NCBI RefSeq assembly: GCF_003634755.1
Contig: NZ_RBXA01000002.1
Coordinates: 537,347-601,346 of the forward strand
Direction of reading: 5' to 3'
Length of the DNA stretch: 64,000 nt
From: Flavobacterium limicola
Lineage (GTDB): Bacteria; Bacteroidota; Bacteroidia; Flavobacteriales; Flavobacteriaceae
The notes below the pieces were generated by a model. It was not told the origin of the DNA. It saw nothing but the letters and a program-made list of their open reading frames with translations, and searched no databases. The position numbers and the translations under genes were made by a program. Shown here in pieces: positions 55,841-64,000 of the stretch; position 1 is the stretch's first letter; the number at the start of each line of letters is the position of its first letter.

Positions 55841-56791
55841 TTATAAACATAATTTATCAACTATTTTTGACACTGAAGTTATTTCAGTGGTGTTTTCAAT
55901 AGTTGGCCCAGCAACCCAAACAGTTTTATACGTAACTTCGGTAGCCGCTTTAGTGACCGCATTTGATCCAATCATATATCGAATCATTTTTACCCACTTT
56001 TTTAAAGTTTTATTTTTATTTAATGCTTGTTCTAGCCAAGTTTGCTTAGTCCCCACTTTTTTAACATAAGGAGTATTAATAACAGTACAAGGTGTTCCCG
56101 ATATTTTCTCGGTCAAAACAATATCTTTTGCACCATAATCAACACACGCTTGTTTATATTCCTGCGAAACTCCAGATTCAAATGAAGCAATAAAAGGACT
56201 TCCGACAGATACTCCTACTGCACCATAGGATAACATCTTTTCTAGCTCTTTTTTAATACTAACACCACCAGCAGAAATAACAGGTAATGTTGTATTTAAA
56301 TTTAATTCTTTAATCAACTCCTCTGGACCAAGATTACCTCGATGTCCACCCGCCAGATTATTGACAGCTATTAAAGCATCAGCACCTAAACTTTCTACTT
56401 TTTTGGCAAAATCCAAGTCGGTAACATCACAAAAGACTTTAATTCCAACCTTATGAGCTTGTTTGATAGTCTCTTCCGGTGAGCCTAAAGATGTAATTAT
56501 AAAATCTACTTTTTCCTCACACAATACCGCTAATTGATCTTTGTATTTGATATTCGATTTATTGACAATCAAATTATATCCAAAACTTCCGCCGGCAACT
56601 TTAGCAGCTTTGAGTTCAATGACTGAAGCACGCAATTCCTCCAATGTGCGATAATTTAATGCCGGAATACAACCCGCAACACCCGATTTCATTCCTTCAA
56701 TAACCATTTTAGTATTCGAAACTAAAAACATTGGCGCCATAATCAATGGGCGATTAATATTCAAAAGGGAAGTTAGCGTAGGCTTTGTCAT
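55841..56791 (-). CDS. NAD(P)H-dependent flavin oxidoreductase (nitronate monooxygenase-like)
   Basis: A 316-residue FMN enzyme of the TIM-barrel group that includes nitronate monooxygenases and related oxidoreductases. IMAPMFLVSN near the N terminus, AVNNLAGGHRGNLGPEELI with its probable catalytic His, VISAGGVS and GVSVGSPFIAS are the typical phosphate- and flavin-binding segments. Which reaction it does is uncertain, since the family has several. It is a single minus-strand gene converging with nth. Confidence 0.88.
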   Translation of the reverse strand: MTKPTLTSLLNINRPLIMAPMFLVSNTKMVIEGMKSGVAGCIPALNYRTLEELRASVIELKAAKVAGGSFGYNLIVNKSNIKYKDQLAVLCEEKVDFIITSLGSPEETIKQAHKVGIKVFCDVTDLDFAKKVESLGADALIAVNNLAGGHRGNLGPEELIKELNLNTTLPVISAGGVSIKKELEKMLSYGAVGVSVGSPFIASFESGVSQEYKQACVDYGAKDIVLTEKISGTPCTVINTPYVKKVGTKQTWLEQALNKNKTLKKWVKMIRYMIGSNAVTKAATEVTYKTVWVAGPTIENTTEITSVSKIVDKLCL

Positions 56792-56914
56792 TATTTATAT
56801 TTTTAATTAAAACAAATATAGCAAAATATACTATGCACGCCTAGTATTTATAATTAAAACAAAATCCAAAGCTTATTGTTTAGCAGAACATAATTGACTT
56901 ATAGCGTTATAAAA

Positions 56915-56945
56915 AATAGAGCGTAAAATTGAATTACGCTCTATT
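56915..56945 (-). terminator. Terminator of the amidase gene
   Basis: A perfect 12-base stem (AATAGAGCGTAA paired with TTACGCTCTATT) around AATTGAA, with a T run on the minus strand. Confidence 0.88.
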
Positions 56946-56971
56946 CAAATAATAATAAATAGTATAATTTT

Positions 56972-58591
56972 TTATAAAAAAGAAGGTTTTAGAGCGGGCT
57001 TTATTCGTTTTTTAGAAGCTTGTTCGTAAGCAAAACCTAATCCTATTAATTTATCCTCAGTATACGGTGTTGAAAAAAAAGATAGACCAACAGGCAAATC
57101 ATAAACCATTCCACAAGGAACAGTAATATGCGGATATCCACTCGCCGCAGCAGGAGTCGTCAAGGAATATCCCCAGCGGTCTCCATAAATCATATCAATA
57201 CTGCACGCTGGTCCCATTGTAATTCCGCAAATGGCATCCAATTGATTTTCTTTGAAAACTGTATTTAAAATATTTTTACTTCCAGTAAAACTTTTTGCCA
57301 ATGCATCAACATATATCTTATCATCCAATCCTTTTTTTGCATCAGAACTTTCCAGTGTTTCTTGCTTGAAATAAGGCATTGCTTTATCTTCATTATTTTT
57401 GTTAAAAGCGATAACCTCTTTTAAAGTCTTTACTTTTGCATTCGCTGTAGCCAAATATTTATTCACTCCATCTTTAAATTCGTATTGTAAAACTTCAAAT
57501 TCGGCTTGACCCAAAGCATTAATTTTATCTAAATAGTCAATTTCGATAATAACAGCACCTTGTTTTTTTAAAAGATTAATGGCATCATCTAAAAGTGCAT
57601 TTATGTATTTATTATTTCCTTGTGGTTTTTTTTCAATTCCAATACGCTTGCCTTTCAAAGCGTTTATATCTAAAAAAGTGGTATAATCCTTTTGAGCTTT
57701 TCCTTTACTTTCAACGGTTACAGAATCATCCTGATCAATTGCTGCCATTGCTCCTAATAAAATAGCAGCATCGGTTACTGTCCTAGCCATCGGTCCTGCT
57801 GTGTCTTGCGTTTTTGAAATAGGAATAATTCCTGACCGGCTGACCAAACCTACTGTTGGTTTTATACCGACAACACCATTAACGGAAGCTGGACAAACCA
57901 CAGAACCATCAGTTTCCGTTCCTACTGCGACAACGCATAAATTAGCAGAAACGGCAGCACCTGAACCTGCACTAGAGCCGCATGGATTATGATCTAAAAT
58001 ATAGGCGTTTTTTGTCTGTCCGCCTCTACTGCTCCATCCGGAACAGGATTGAGTAGAACGGAAATTAGCCCATTCGCTCAAATTGGTTTTACCAATAATT
58101 ATAGCACCGGCTTCTCTTAATTTTTTTACAACAAAAGCGTCTTTTGTAGCGATATTTCCTTCCATTGCCAAAGCTCCAGCAGTGGTTTGCATTTTATCTC
58201 CAGTATCAATATTGTCTTTTATTAAAATTGGAATGCCGTGCAAAGGACCTCTGCTTTTTCCTGATTTCATTTCTTTATCCAATTCAATGGCAATTGAAAC
58301 GGCATCCGGATTAATTTCGATAACCGAATTTAATTGAGGTCCATTTTTATCAATAGCCTCGATACGTTTTAAATATATATGTACTAATTGTTCCGAAGTA
58401 TATTTTCCAGAAACTAATTTTTTTCGTAAACTGTCTATGGTTTCTTCATCTAATTCAAATGCAGCATTAGAATCTTCAAATGATGCTGCATTTTCATCCT
58501 TTTTGGAACTGGGAGTACAGCCTGTAATCACAAGTGTGGTAAGGCCTACGGAAGCTAAAGTTGCAGTTGTTAAAAAAGATCTTCTTTTCAT
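56972..58591 (-). CDS. Exported amidase (amidase signature family)
   Basis: A 539-residue Ser-Ser-Lys amidase. The catalytic Lys lies in IPILIKDNIDT (about residue 122) and the serines in CGSSAGSGAAVS and GTETDGSVVCPAS (about residues 195-220). The N terminus is unusual: MKRRSFLTTATLASVG has a twin-arginine motif and is followed by a lipobox (LVITGC), so it appears to be exported by the Tat pathway and then lipidated. Substrates of the family range from amino-acid amides to fatty-acid amides; none is suggested by the neighbours. A perfect terminator follows. Confidence 0.93.
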   Translation of the reverse strand: MKRRSFLTTATLASVGLTTLVITGCTPSSKKDENAASFEDSNAAFELDEETIDSLRKKLVSGKYTSEQLVHIYLKRIEAIDKNGPQLNSVIEINPDAVSIAIELDKEMKSGKSRGPLHGIPILIKDNIDTGDKMQTTAGALAMEGNIATKDAFVVKKLREAGAIIIGKTNLSEWANFRSTQSCSGWSSRGGQTKNAYILDHNPCGSSAGSGAAVSANLCVVAVGTETDGSVVCPASVNGVVGIKPTVGLVSRSGIIPISKTQDTAGPMARTVTDAAILLGAMAAIDQDDSVTVESKGKAQKDYTTFLDINALKGKRIGIEKKPQGNNKYINALLDDAINLLKKQGAVIIEIDYLDKINALGQAEFEVLQYEFKDGVNKYLATANAKVKTLKEVIAFNKNNEDKAMPYFKQETLESSDAKKGLDDKIYVDALAKSFTGSKNILNTVFKENQLDAICGITMGPACSIDMIYGDRWGYSLTTPAAASGYPHITVPCGMVYDLPVGLSFFSTPYTEDKLIGLGFAYEQASKKRIKPALKPSFL

Positions 58592-58710
58592 AGATAAAGT
58601 TTTTTACCTGGATGGAGGTTAATTAAAAATTAAACTAAAGTAAAAAATTTTGACCAAATACAATGAATAATAAAAATGAACAAAAGTTAAATTTTATATT
58701 GATACAATTT

Positions 58711-59262
58711 CTAAATATAGAAAAATGAAACCAAAATGGAAGTCAATAAAATATAAGTAAATATTTGCACTAATTTTCTCTGAGGATGTTTGTAATAAAT
58801 CACATCATTTTCTAACAACTGAGCCACATATAAGAAAAATTTATTTTCACTTACACCTGATGATTTTTTACTCAAAACACTTAAAAAACGAAATAAAGTA
58901 TTATCTGCAAGTGATGGATTTATATTTTTTTTTTCATCATCAGTATCATTAAAACTAGCTATACTAATATTATGATAATCTCTCAAATAGCCTCTATTCT
59001 CATCTTCCTCCTCTTCAATATTTTTTAAAACGAAGAACCAAGAGCAAATCAAAAAACTGAGGAGAATGAAATATATTGGAAAATCAATTTCTGAAACGGT
59101 CAATAAGCTAAAATTGTATATTCCAAAGCCAATATTAGAAATCAAAAGCGATTTGTAGGGCGAATTAGATTTAGCTTCAATAATGAAACTCATCAATACT
59201 ATGCCAAAAGCGCCATAAGAAACAAGATTGAAATTTTGCAGATGCAAAAAAATAGAATCCAT
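58711..59262 (-). CDS. Four-helix membrane protein of unknown function
   Basis: A 183-residue membrane protein. Hydrophobic segments are near residues 12-30, 37-57, 60-80 and 163-183, with a long acidic-to-basic cytoplasmic loop (about 82-160) between the third and last. The loop contains an acidic run (EEEEDEN). I recognise no family. It ends 41 bases before the small Cys/His protein gene (59304) in the same direction, so the two may be cotranscribed. Nothing in the sequence shows a function. Confidence 0.65.
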   Translation of the reverse strand: MDSIFLHLQNFNLVSYGAFGIVLMSFIIEAKSNSPYKSLLISNIGFGIYNFSLLTVSEIDFPIYFILLSFLICSWFFVLKNIEEEEDENRGYLRDYHNISIASFNDTDDEKKNINPSLADNTLFRFLSVLSKKSSGVSENKFFLYVAQLLENDVIYYKHPQRKLVQIFTYILLTSILVSFFYI

Positions 59263-59303
59263 AATTACAATTGTTATATTTCAATTTACAATGGAGTAAT
59301 TTT

Positions 59304-59555
59304 TTAAAAGAAAGGCAAATGCCTGCCCTCATTATTCCCATTTGGATGCTGCGGACACGGAAAGCTTGTCAAACTAAAAATCGAAGAAGATGTTGCACCA
59401 CAGTATCTACAAGAGTACTGCGCCTTTTCAGAACCTTGATAAACTACATGTTTACCATTACCACTTCCAAGTGGATGCCGATAACAGGACTTTTCTGTAA
59501 GACTTAAAATACTATTACTTTTGGAACCACAATTTTCACAATAATACTTTTGCAT
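59304..59555 (-). CDS. Tandem Cys/His-module (zinc-ribbon-like) small protein
   Basis: An 83-residue protein that is two copies of one module with a strict 43-residue period. Module 1 has Cys6, Cys9, Cys24, His27 and His36; module 2 has Cys49, Cys52, Cys67, His70 and His79. Between the first and second cysteine pairs both have a SI-x-SLT motif, and both have HP-x-G after the third cysteine. The spacing suits zinc binding by each module. Similar modules occur scattered in bacteria, in my recollection, but no function is established. No anchor or signal is visible. It lies next to the membrane protein gene at 58711. Confidence 0.8.
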   Translation of the reverse strand: MQKYYCENCGSKSNSILSLTEKSCYRHPLGSGNGKHVVYQGSEKAQYSCRYCGATSSSIFSLTSFPCPQHPNGNNEGRHLPFF

Positions 59556-59682
59556 GCGATTTAGACTTTAATTTATCTACTTTGAAACAAAAATATAAAA
59601 TTAATAGAAGCACAATAAAGACGTCTTATGAAAGGTGGTTTTAAGGCTATGAAAGCGCTCAATTGGTTTCTAAACACAAAAA

Positions 59683-59708
59683 ACTCCTATCCAAAATTGG
59701 ATAAGAGT
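59683..59708 (-). terminator. Terminator of the kinase gene
   Basis: A stem of about 10 bases (ACTCCTATCC paired with GGATAAGAGT, one mismatch) around AAAATT with T-rich flank on the minus strand, 25 bases after the kinase stop. Confidence 0.75.
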
Positions 59709-59733
59709 CTTAGTGGATATTCATTTATAAGTA

Positions 59734-62730
59734 TTATACCGTCAGTCTTATGGTAACGGTCGTTCCATTATTTTCTGTAAATTGAATATCTATCGGATTT
59801 ACATTAGAATTTTGCAGCAGTGAAAGTCTTTCTTTAGTTAACTGAATGCCTTTCGACTGATGTATTTTACTTTTTTTAGAAGCTTTTAAGTTCATTCCGT
59901 TATCGATAATTTTACATTCCAGAACGTTTTTAGACAACATTTCAAAAGAGATTGTCAGTTTTGGAGCAGGATGTAAAGCGTTAAATGCGTGAACAAAAAC
60001 ATTTTCAACAAAAGGCTGCAGCAACATGGTTGGTATTTTTGAATGATAAACATCCACATTATCATCGATATGGAATTCCGTTACAATTCGGTTATCAAAA
60101 CGCATGTTTTCAATACTGATGTAGGACTTCAAATACTCCACTTCTTCTTCAATAGTTATCGTTTGTTTAGAAGAATTTTCCAATGTTTTCCGAATTAACT
60201 GTGCAAACTCTCCTATATATTTTAACGAGTTATCAATGTCATTACTGATAATATAATCCTGAATAGCATTCATCGCATTAAAGGTAAAATGAGGATTCAT
60301 CTGGCTTAATAATGCTTCCAGTTTAGTTTCTGCAATACGTTTTTGTATCACAGCCTTTTCTCTGGATTTCTTTTTAGATTTAAAAATCAAATACACTAAA
60401 ACATTAAATACAACCAATACAACTAGAGCAATAAACCACCAAGTCATCCAAAATGGAGATTTAATTTGAATTTTTAATAATTTAAAAATAGTGGCTTTTC
60501 CTGCATTGGAATCAAAAACTTCTATTTCTAAATTGTAGGTACCATAAGGTAAGTAAGGTAAAAATAAGTTTGTTTTTTCACTATATGGACTCCATCGATT
60601 AGTGCTTTTTAGACGATATCGAAATTTTAATTTATTAGGAAAAGCATGTCCTTTTGGAATAAAATCAATAGAAAAAGAATTGTCTTTATAGTCACAAATT
60701 AATTCTTTGGAATTAAAACGAAACCATTTATAATTACCTGAACTGATAGGTATATTATTTATTGCAATGGATGAAACTGCAATCTCCGAAACGGTCATTT
60801 GCGGCGCTGTTAATCGATTTAAATCAATGATATAATATCCTTTTTTAGTCCCTAACCACAGTTGATTGTCAAAAATTCGTGAAGTGGTAACCGTAGCATC
60901 TTTTAACCCTTGTTCATTGTCAATTAATCGAACAACTCCATCTTTATAGAGGTTAATTCCTTTTTCAGTACCTATGAGAATAAAATCTTTGTACGATTCT
61001 AAAAACAAAATCGTGTTACCTACAATCTCTTTTTTAGAAATAGTTTTTAAAATTTTAAAAGCTTTTGAATCATCAACAATAAAAACATTTCCAAATTCTG
61101 CTGCCAAAATAAGTTGTCCTTTATTGTTACTTGTAATATGTTTAAACTTTTTCTCTTTCCAAATTTTCTCCGCCAAATAAGAATGAAACTGATTATTTTT
61201 ATAGACATATAATCCATTAAAAACAGAAAGTAAATACGTTTTATCTTTGTTAGTAAGAATCTTAACAATATACTGAGGAGTGTTTTTTTCGAACTTTGAA
61301 AAATGTTTATTTACCAGACTATGAACATTGTCATATAGCCTGGTACCTGCATAAGTTATTGTTTCTATAAATTTACCATCGTATGTAAAACCAATTTTCA
61401 AACTATGTTTAGGCAAGTAATTTATAATATTTCCTAAACTGTTGATTTCAAATATCCCTATATTACTTCCTATCCAAAAAGAATTATTGTTCTTTACAAT
61501 TTCATAAAACTCAATACCGCTGGCTGGGATAGTAAAATCTAATTCAAAATCTCTCGACTCAATTCCTTGTTTAGTTCCAACTTTATTCCCTTTTTTTAAA
61601 AAATTTACTTCGAAATTCTTAAAATCCTCAAGTGAAATTATTTTTGAAATTTTCTTATTTGAATCTAAAATAGTCAAACCTCTATTGTGCAAAATTAATT
61701 TCTGTTTCTCTAAATTTTCAAAATCTATAACTGATTTAGAATCAAATAAATTATAATCAATTATTTTGTCTAAGCGAACTTCATAAATTCCTTTATCATT
61801 AGAACCTACATATAATATATCCTTGGATTTATCGTACACTACATTTAGCAAAATTTTAGAATCTATTCCATAAAATTCCGAAACATCAAGCATTTTGTCA
61901 TTCTCAACTTTATAAAGCCCGCCATCTGGCTTGTAAACTCCCCAAGCCGCTGCAAAAATTGAGTTTCTCTTATCTTTAGCGTATTGCCAAACCATCGATT
62001 TACCAAATTTTACTGAGGATGACTTGCCTTTTAAAATATCATTAATAAAAAATTTATCTATAAACCCTTCATTACTGCTGTAAAGTGTTGATCCAAAAAG
62101 TGCTACTTCATAGGTGTTTTTATGCAAAAAAATAGGGATAATTTTTGGAGATGAGCCAGATTCGTCAATTTTAAACAAACCGTCAAAAATAGTAGCAAAG
62201 TAAACTTCGTCTTTATATTCGAAGAAAGAAATACTAATAAAATCCTCTTTGTGAGGTGGCACTTTTGGAGTGACTACTTTATTAGTATTAATATCAATAA
62301 TCGAAACTCCTTGTTCTGTACCTACGTACATTTTATTTTTAAAAGGAAATACTTTTCGGGTTTTATCCGCTAATAAACCATTTTTTGTTGTGAAAACAGT
62401 GAACTTTTTACCATCAAATTTACTGATTCCTCCTCCATAACTGGCAAACCACATGTTCCCATTTCTATCTTGATTAATATCCCAACAGCTATTGTGCCCC
62501 AAACCATCAGTTTCATCTAAATTAGAAAATGAACCATTCTCCATCCTGGAAACACCATTTTCAGTTCCAATCCACAAAATATTTTTTGAATCCAAAAACA
62601 AAGAACGAACAGCATTATTAGGTAATCCATCTGCAGTAGAATAATTCTTGGAAGGAAAATATTGCCCTAAAATAAGATTTGGAAAAAACAGAAGGCTGAA
62701 AAAAAGGATTAACTTATTTAGAAATCGCAT
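59734..62730 (-). CDS. Reg_prop sensor histidine kinase (LytS-type)
   Basis: A 998-residue membrane kinase. A signal peptide or first anchor is followed by Reg_prop propeller repeats (from about residue 25 to 640; for example SLFLDSKNILWIGTENGVS and WFASYGGGISKFDGK), a Y_Y_Y domain (about 650-760), one membrane segment (about 765-785; WWFIALVVLVVFNVLVYLIF), and a cytoplasmic kinase of the LytS type with His814 in NPHFTFNAM, then a HATPase. No receiver domain is fused. I use the ATG at 62730; a TTG one codon upstream is less likely. It overlaps the response-regulator gene by 17 bases. The ligand sensed by the propeller is unknown. Confidence 0.93.
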   Translation of the reverse strand: MRFLNKLILFFSLLFFPNLILGQYFPSKNYSTADGLPNNAVRSLFLDSKNILWIGTENGVSRMENGSFSNLDETDGLGHNSCWDINQDRNGNMWFASYGGGISKFDGKKFTVFTTKNGLLADKTRKVFPFKNKMYVGTEQGVSIIDINTNKVVTPKVPPHKEDFISISFFEYKDEVYFATIFDGLFKIDESGSSPKIIPIFLHKNTYEVALFGSTLYSSNEGFIDKFFINDILKGKSSSVKFGKSMVWQYAKDKRNSIFAAAWGVYKPDGGLYKVENDKMLDVSEFYGIDSKILLNVVYDKSKDILYVGSNDKGIYEVRLDKIIDYNLFDSKSVIDFENLEKQKLILHNRGLTILDSNKKISKIISLEDFKNFEVNFLKKGNKVGTKQGIESRDFELDFTIPASGIEFYEIVKNNNSFWIGSNIGIFEINSLGNIINYLPKHSLKIGFTYDGKFIETITYAGTRLYDNVHSLVNKHFSKFEKNTPQYIVKILTNKDKTYLLSVFNGLYVYKNNQFHSYLAEKIWKEKKFKHITSNNKGQLILAAEFGNVFIVDDSKAFKILKTISKKEIVGNTILFLESYKDFILIGTEKGINLYKDGVVRLIDNEQGLKDATVTTSRIFDNQLWLGTKKGYYIIDLNRLTAPQMTVSEIAVSSIAINNIPISSGNYKWFRFNSKELICDYKDNSFSIDFIPKGHAFPNKLKFRYRLKSTNRWSPYSEKTNLFLPYLPYGTYNLEIEVFDSNAGKATIFKLLKIQIKSPFWMTWWFIALVVLVVFNVLVYLIFKSKKKSREKAVIQKRIAETKLEALLSQMNPHFTFNAMNAIQDYIISNDIDNSLKYIGEFAQLIRKTLENSSKQTITIEEEVEYLKSYISIENMRFDNRIVTEFHIDDNVDVYHSKIPTMLLQPFVENVFVHAFNALHPAPKLTISFEMLSKNVLECKIIDNGMNLKASKKSKIHQSKGIQLTKERLSLLQNSNVNPIDIQFTENNGTTVTIRLTV

Positions 62731-63466
62731 CAATCAATTCTTTTTTAGTAAATGATTTATCTGAAACGGGAATTTTATCACCAGTGATCATTTCCAAGAT
62801 AAACTCATCAGACTTGAAACTAACTACAAAATTGATATTAATTAGAAAACTTCTGTGAACTCTCAAAAAATTTGATAAATGAAGTAATTCGCAAGTTTCT
62901 TTAAAAGATTTAGAAGTAAAATATTTTTTATCCAAAGTATGAACTGATGTATAAGCACCATCTGATTTACAAAACACAATTGTATTGACTTGAACTACTT
63001 CAAAACCAGTTTTTGAAGGAAAAACTATTCTCTCTTTTCCCGTATTTTGATTAACTATATTTTCAGCTAGTAATTTATAACGATCAAAATCAGTTTTATG
63101 AGATTTTGCTTTTACAACACGAGCAATAGCCAATTGAAAATCGGAAATGTTGATCGGTTTAATGAGATAATCTAAAGCACTATTTTTAATCGCATTTAAA
63201 GCATATTCTTTATGCGCTGTTGTAAAAATAATTTCAAATGTAATCGTTTCAAAATACTTAAAAAGTTCAAACCCATTTTCCTCCGGCATTTGAATATCTA
63301 AGAAAACTATATCTGGATTGTATTTTTTAATGGAAGTAACTGCTTTTTTAACAGAGTCACATTCATCAACAATTTCTATTATATCATTGTATAAATGGAG
63401 ACATAGTTTCTTTAAAAAACTACGTGCATGAGATTCATCGTCAACTATAATTACTTTTAGTTTCAT
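62714..63466 (-). CDS. LytTR-family DNA-binding response regulator
   Basis: A 250-residue regulator. The receiver domain has acidic pocket VIIVDDES near the start, phosphoacceptor Asp57 in FLDIQMP, Thr in TTAHKEYA and Lys in YLIKPINI. The C-terminal LytTR domain (about residues 145-250) has the LRVHRSFLININFV segment that contacts DNA. It overlaps the propeller kinase gene by 17 bases, so the two form a cognate pair. LytTR regulators bind pairs of imperfect repeats; no target is visible here. Role unknown. Confidence 0.94.
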   Translation of the reverse strand: MKLKVIIVDDESHARSFLKKLCLHLYNDIIEIVDECDSVKKAVTSIKKYNPDIVFLDIQMPEENGFELFKYFETITFEIIFTTAHKEYALNAIKNSALDYLIKPINISDFQLAIARVVKAKSHKTDFDRYKLLAENIVNQNTGKERIVFPSKTGFEVVQVNTIVFCKSDGAYTSVHTLDKKYFTSKSFKETCELLHLSNFLRVHRSFLININFVVSFKSDEFILEMITGDKIPVSDKSFTKKELIDAISK

Positions 63467-63668
63467 TAAATGGGAAATTTAAGCTAAAAATACTAGATAT
63501 AAAAGAGGAAACCTACCAATATTGAATATTAAAAACGTTTTATTTAAAAAAAATACTATTCAACTTAATGAATAAGATCGTTTAAAGAAATGAAAGACTC
63601 TATAATTTAAACTTAACATTGGTTTTTTATTAAAAAAATATCCCAAAGTATTTTTATCGTAAAAATAA

Positions 63669-63702
63669 AAAAACTTCAGCCAGCGTTAGCCAGATGAAGT
63701 TT
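63669..63702 (-). terminator. Terminator after the tRNA-Leu gene
   Basis: AAACTTCA and TGAAGTTT form the stem around GCCAGCGTTAGCCAGA on the minus strand, followed by T-rich sequence. It ends the rRNA-tRNA transcript. Confidence 0.75.
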
Positions 63703-63706
63703 CTTG

Positions 63707-63792
63707 TACTCAGAGCGGGACTTGAACCCGCACGAACATTGCTGTTCACTGGATTTTAAGTCCAGCGTGTCTACCAATTTCACCATCCGAGC
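63707..63792 (-). tRNA. tRNA-Leu (TAA anticodon)
   Basis: An 86-base class II tRNA on the minus strand beginning GCTCGGATGG. The anticodon loop is CTTAAAA, with anticodon TAA, and a long variable arm GAACAGCAATGTTC follows. T arm GCGGGTTCAAGTCCCGC. The acceptor stem would pair G1 with U72, a slight oddity. CCA is not encoded. Confidence 0.92.
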
Positions 63793-63800
63793 ATTTTGTG

Positions 63801-63873
63801 TGGTACCTCCAGGGATCGAACCAGGGACACATGGATTTTCAGTCCATTGCTCTACCATCTGAGCTAAGGTACC
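63801..63873 (-). tRNA. tRNA-Phe (GAA anticodon)
   Basis: A 73-base tRNA on the minus strand, beginning GGTACCTTAGCTCAGATGG with anticodon loop CTGAAAA (anticodon GAA). The acceptor stem pairs fully and the 3' CCA is not encoded. It lies 8 bases from tRNA-Leu and about 70 bases from the 5S rRNA, in one transcript. Confidence 0.95.
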
Positions 63874-63907
63874 AGTACAATTTCTTATAATGAAAAAGTA
63901 GGAATAA

Positions 63908-63935
63908 AAAAGCCTATCTTTTCAGATAGGCTTTT
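63908..63935 (-). terminator. Hairpin between 5S rRNA and tRNA-Phe
   Basis: A perfect 12-base stem (AAAAGCCTATCT paired with AGATAGGCTTTT) around TTTC with T-rich flank on the minus strand. It may be the 5S terminator or an RNA-processing signal, since tRNA genes follow. Confidence 0.8.
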
Positions 63936-63940
63936 CAAAG

Positions 63941-64000
63941 AAAGGCGACGACATACTCTCCCACATAACTGCAGTACCATCTGCGCAGGCGGGCTTAACT
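63941..64000 (-). rRNA. 5S ribosomal RNA (3' part)
   Basis: The minus strand reads AGTTAAGCCCGCCTGCGCAG, then TGGTACTGCAGTTATGTGGG and AGAGTATGTCGTCGCC, the 3' half of a 5S rRNA of the Bacteroidota type. The 5' part is beyond the window's edge. The 3' end is near 63941. Confidence 0.9.

Noticed and set aside
63676..63858. 60-codon open frame across the tRNA genes
   Set aside because: Both tRNAs are unambiguous, and the frame is an artefact of their sequence.
1..64000. CRISPR array, prophage, transposase or integrase
   Set aside because: No regularly spaced repeats, phage structural genes or transposase motifs were seen anywhere in the window.

Overview
The window looks like chromosomal DNA of a Flavobacterium-type member of the Bacteroidota. 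The sequence is AT-rich. Several promoters match the Bacteroidota form (TTG, about 19 bases, TAnnTTTG). Type IX secretion genes (PorQ, a PorP/SprF-like protein, and a large surface protein with a type B C-terminal sorting domain) are present, and best-match families throughout are flavobacterial. I see no prophage, plasmid, insertion sequence or CRISPR array. It is mostly housekeeping and envelope DNA with short dispersed repeats between genes.

Layout. 0-9.7 kb: a TSUP permease, a small membrane protein, an exported M1 aminopeptidase, a Dph6-like ATPase, a GAF histidine kinase, an exported Xaa-Pro aminopeptidase broken by a one-base frameshift in an A run, a small lipoprotein, a DUF1697 protein and a membrane-anchored coiled-coil protein. 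10-18.2 kb: recG, then a complete tripartite RND efflux operon (adaptor, pump, TolC channel). 18.2-23.2 kb: a bestrophin-type channel, an AraC-type regulator, and facing it an aldehyde dehydrogenase / zinc alcohol dehydrogenase / DUF779 cluster. 23.4-25.8 kb: pheT. 25.9-31.7 kb: a minus-strand surface cassette (type IX cargo, PorP/SprF-like protein, OmpA-type protein). 31.9-40.7 kb: fasciclin protein, rpsA, nucleoside-type MFS permease, cmk, porQ, lon.

41-43.9 kb: a compact plus-strand operon of an ECF sigma factor, a probable membrane anti-sigma factor and two exported repeat-built proteins. 43.9-46.2 kb: a UMF1-type MFS protein and an M48 lipoprotein peptidase. 46.3-53.6 kb: a minus-strand glycogen locus, glgA-glgC-glgB followed by a GH31 alpha-glucosidase. 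53.8-58.6 kb: alpha/beta hydrolase, msrB-nth pair, nitronate monooxygenase-like protein, exported amidase. 58.7-63.5 kb: a four-helix membrane protein of unknown function, a tiny protein made of two identical-period Cys/His modules, and a LytTR response regulator overlapping a large Reg_prop histidine kinase. The right edge holds the 3' end of an rRNA operon: partial 5S rRNA, tRNA-Phe and tRNA-Leu, all minus strand.

The most interesting items for follow-up are the duplicated Cys/His-module protein (59304-59555), the sigma/anti-sigma/solenoid operon (40991-43877), the type B secretion cassette (25895-31656), the frameshifted aminopeptidase (about 7212), the inverted-repeat elements at 41-202 and 12135-12279, and the terminator-like hairpin wedged between the aldehyde and alcohol dehydrogenase genes. 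No clearly unprecedented multi-gene system is evident.
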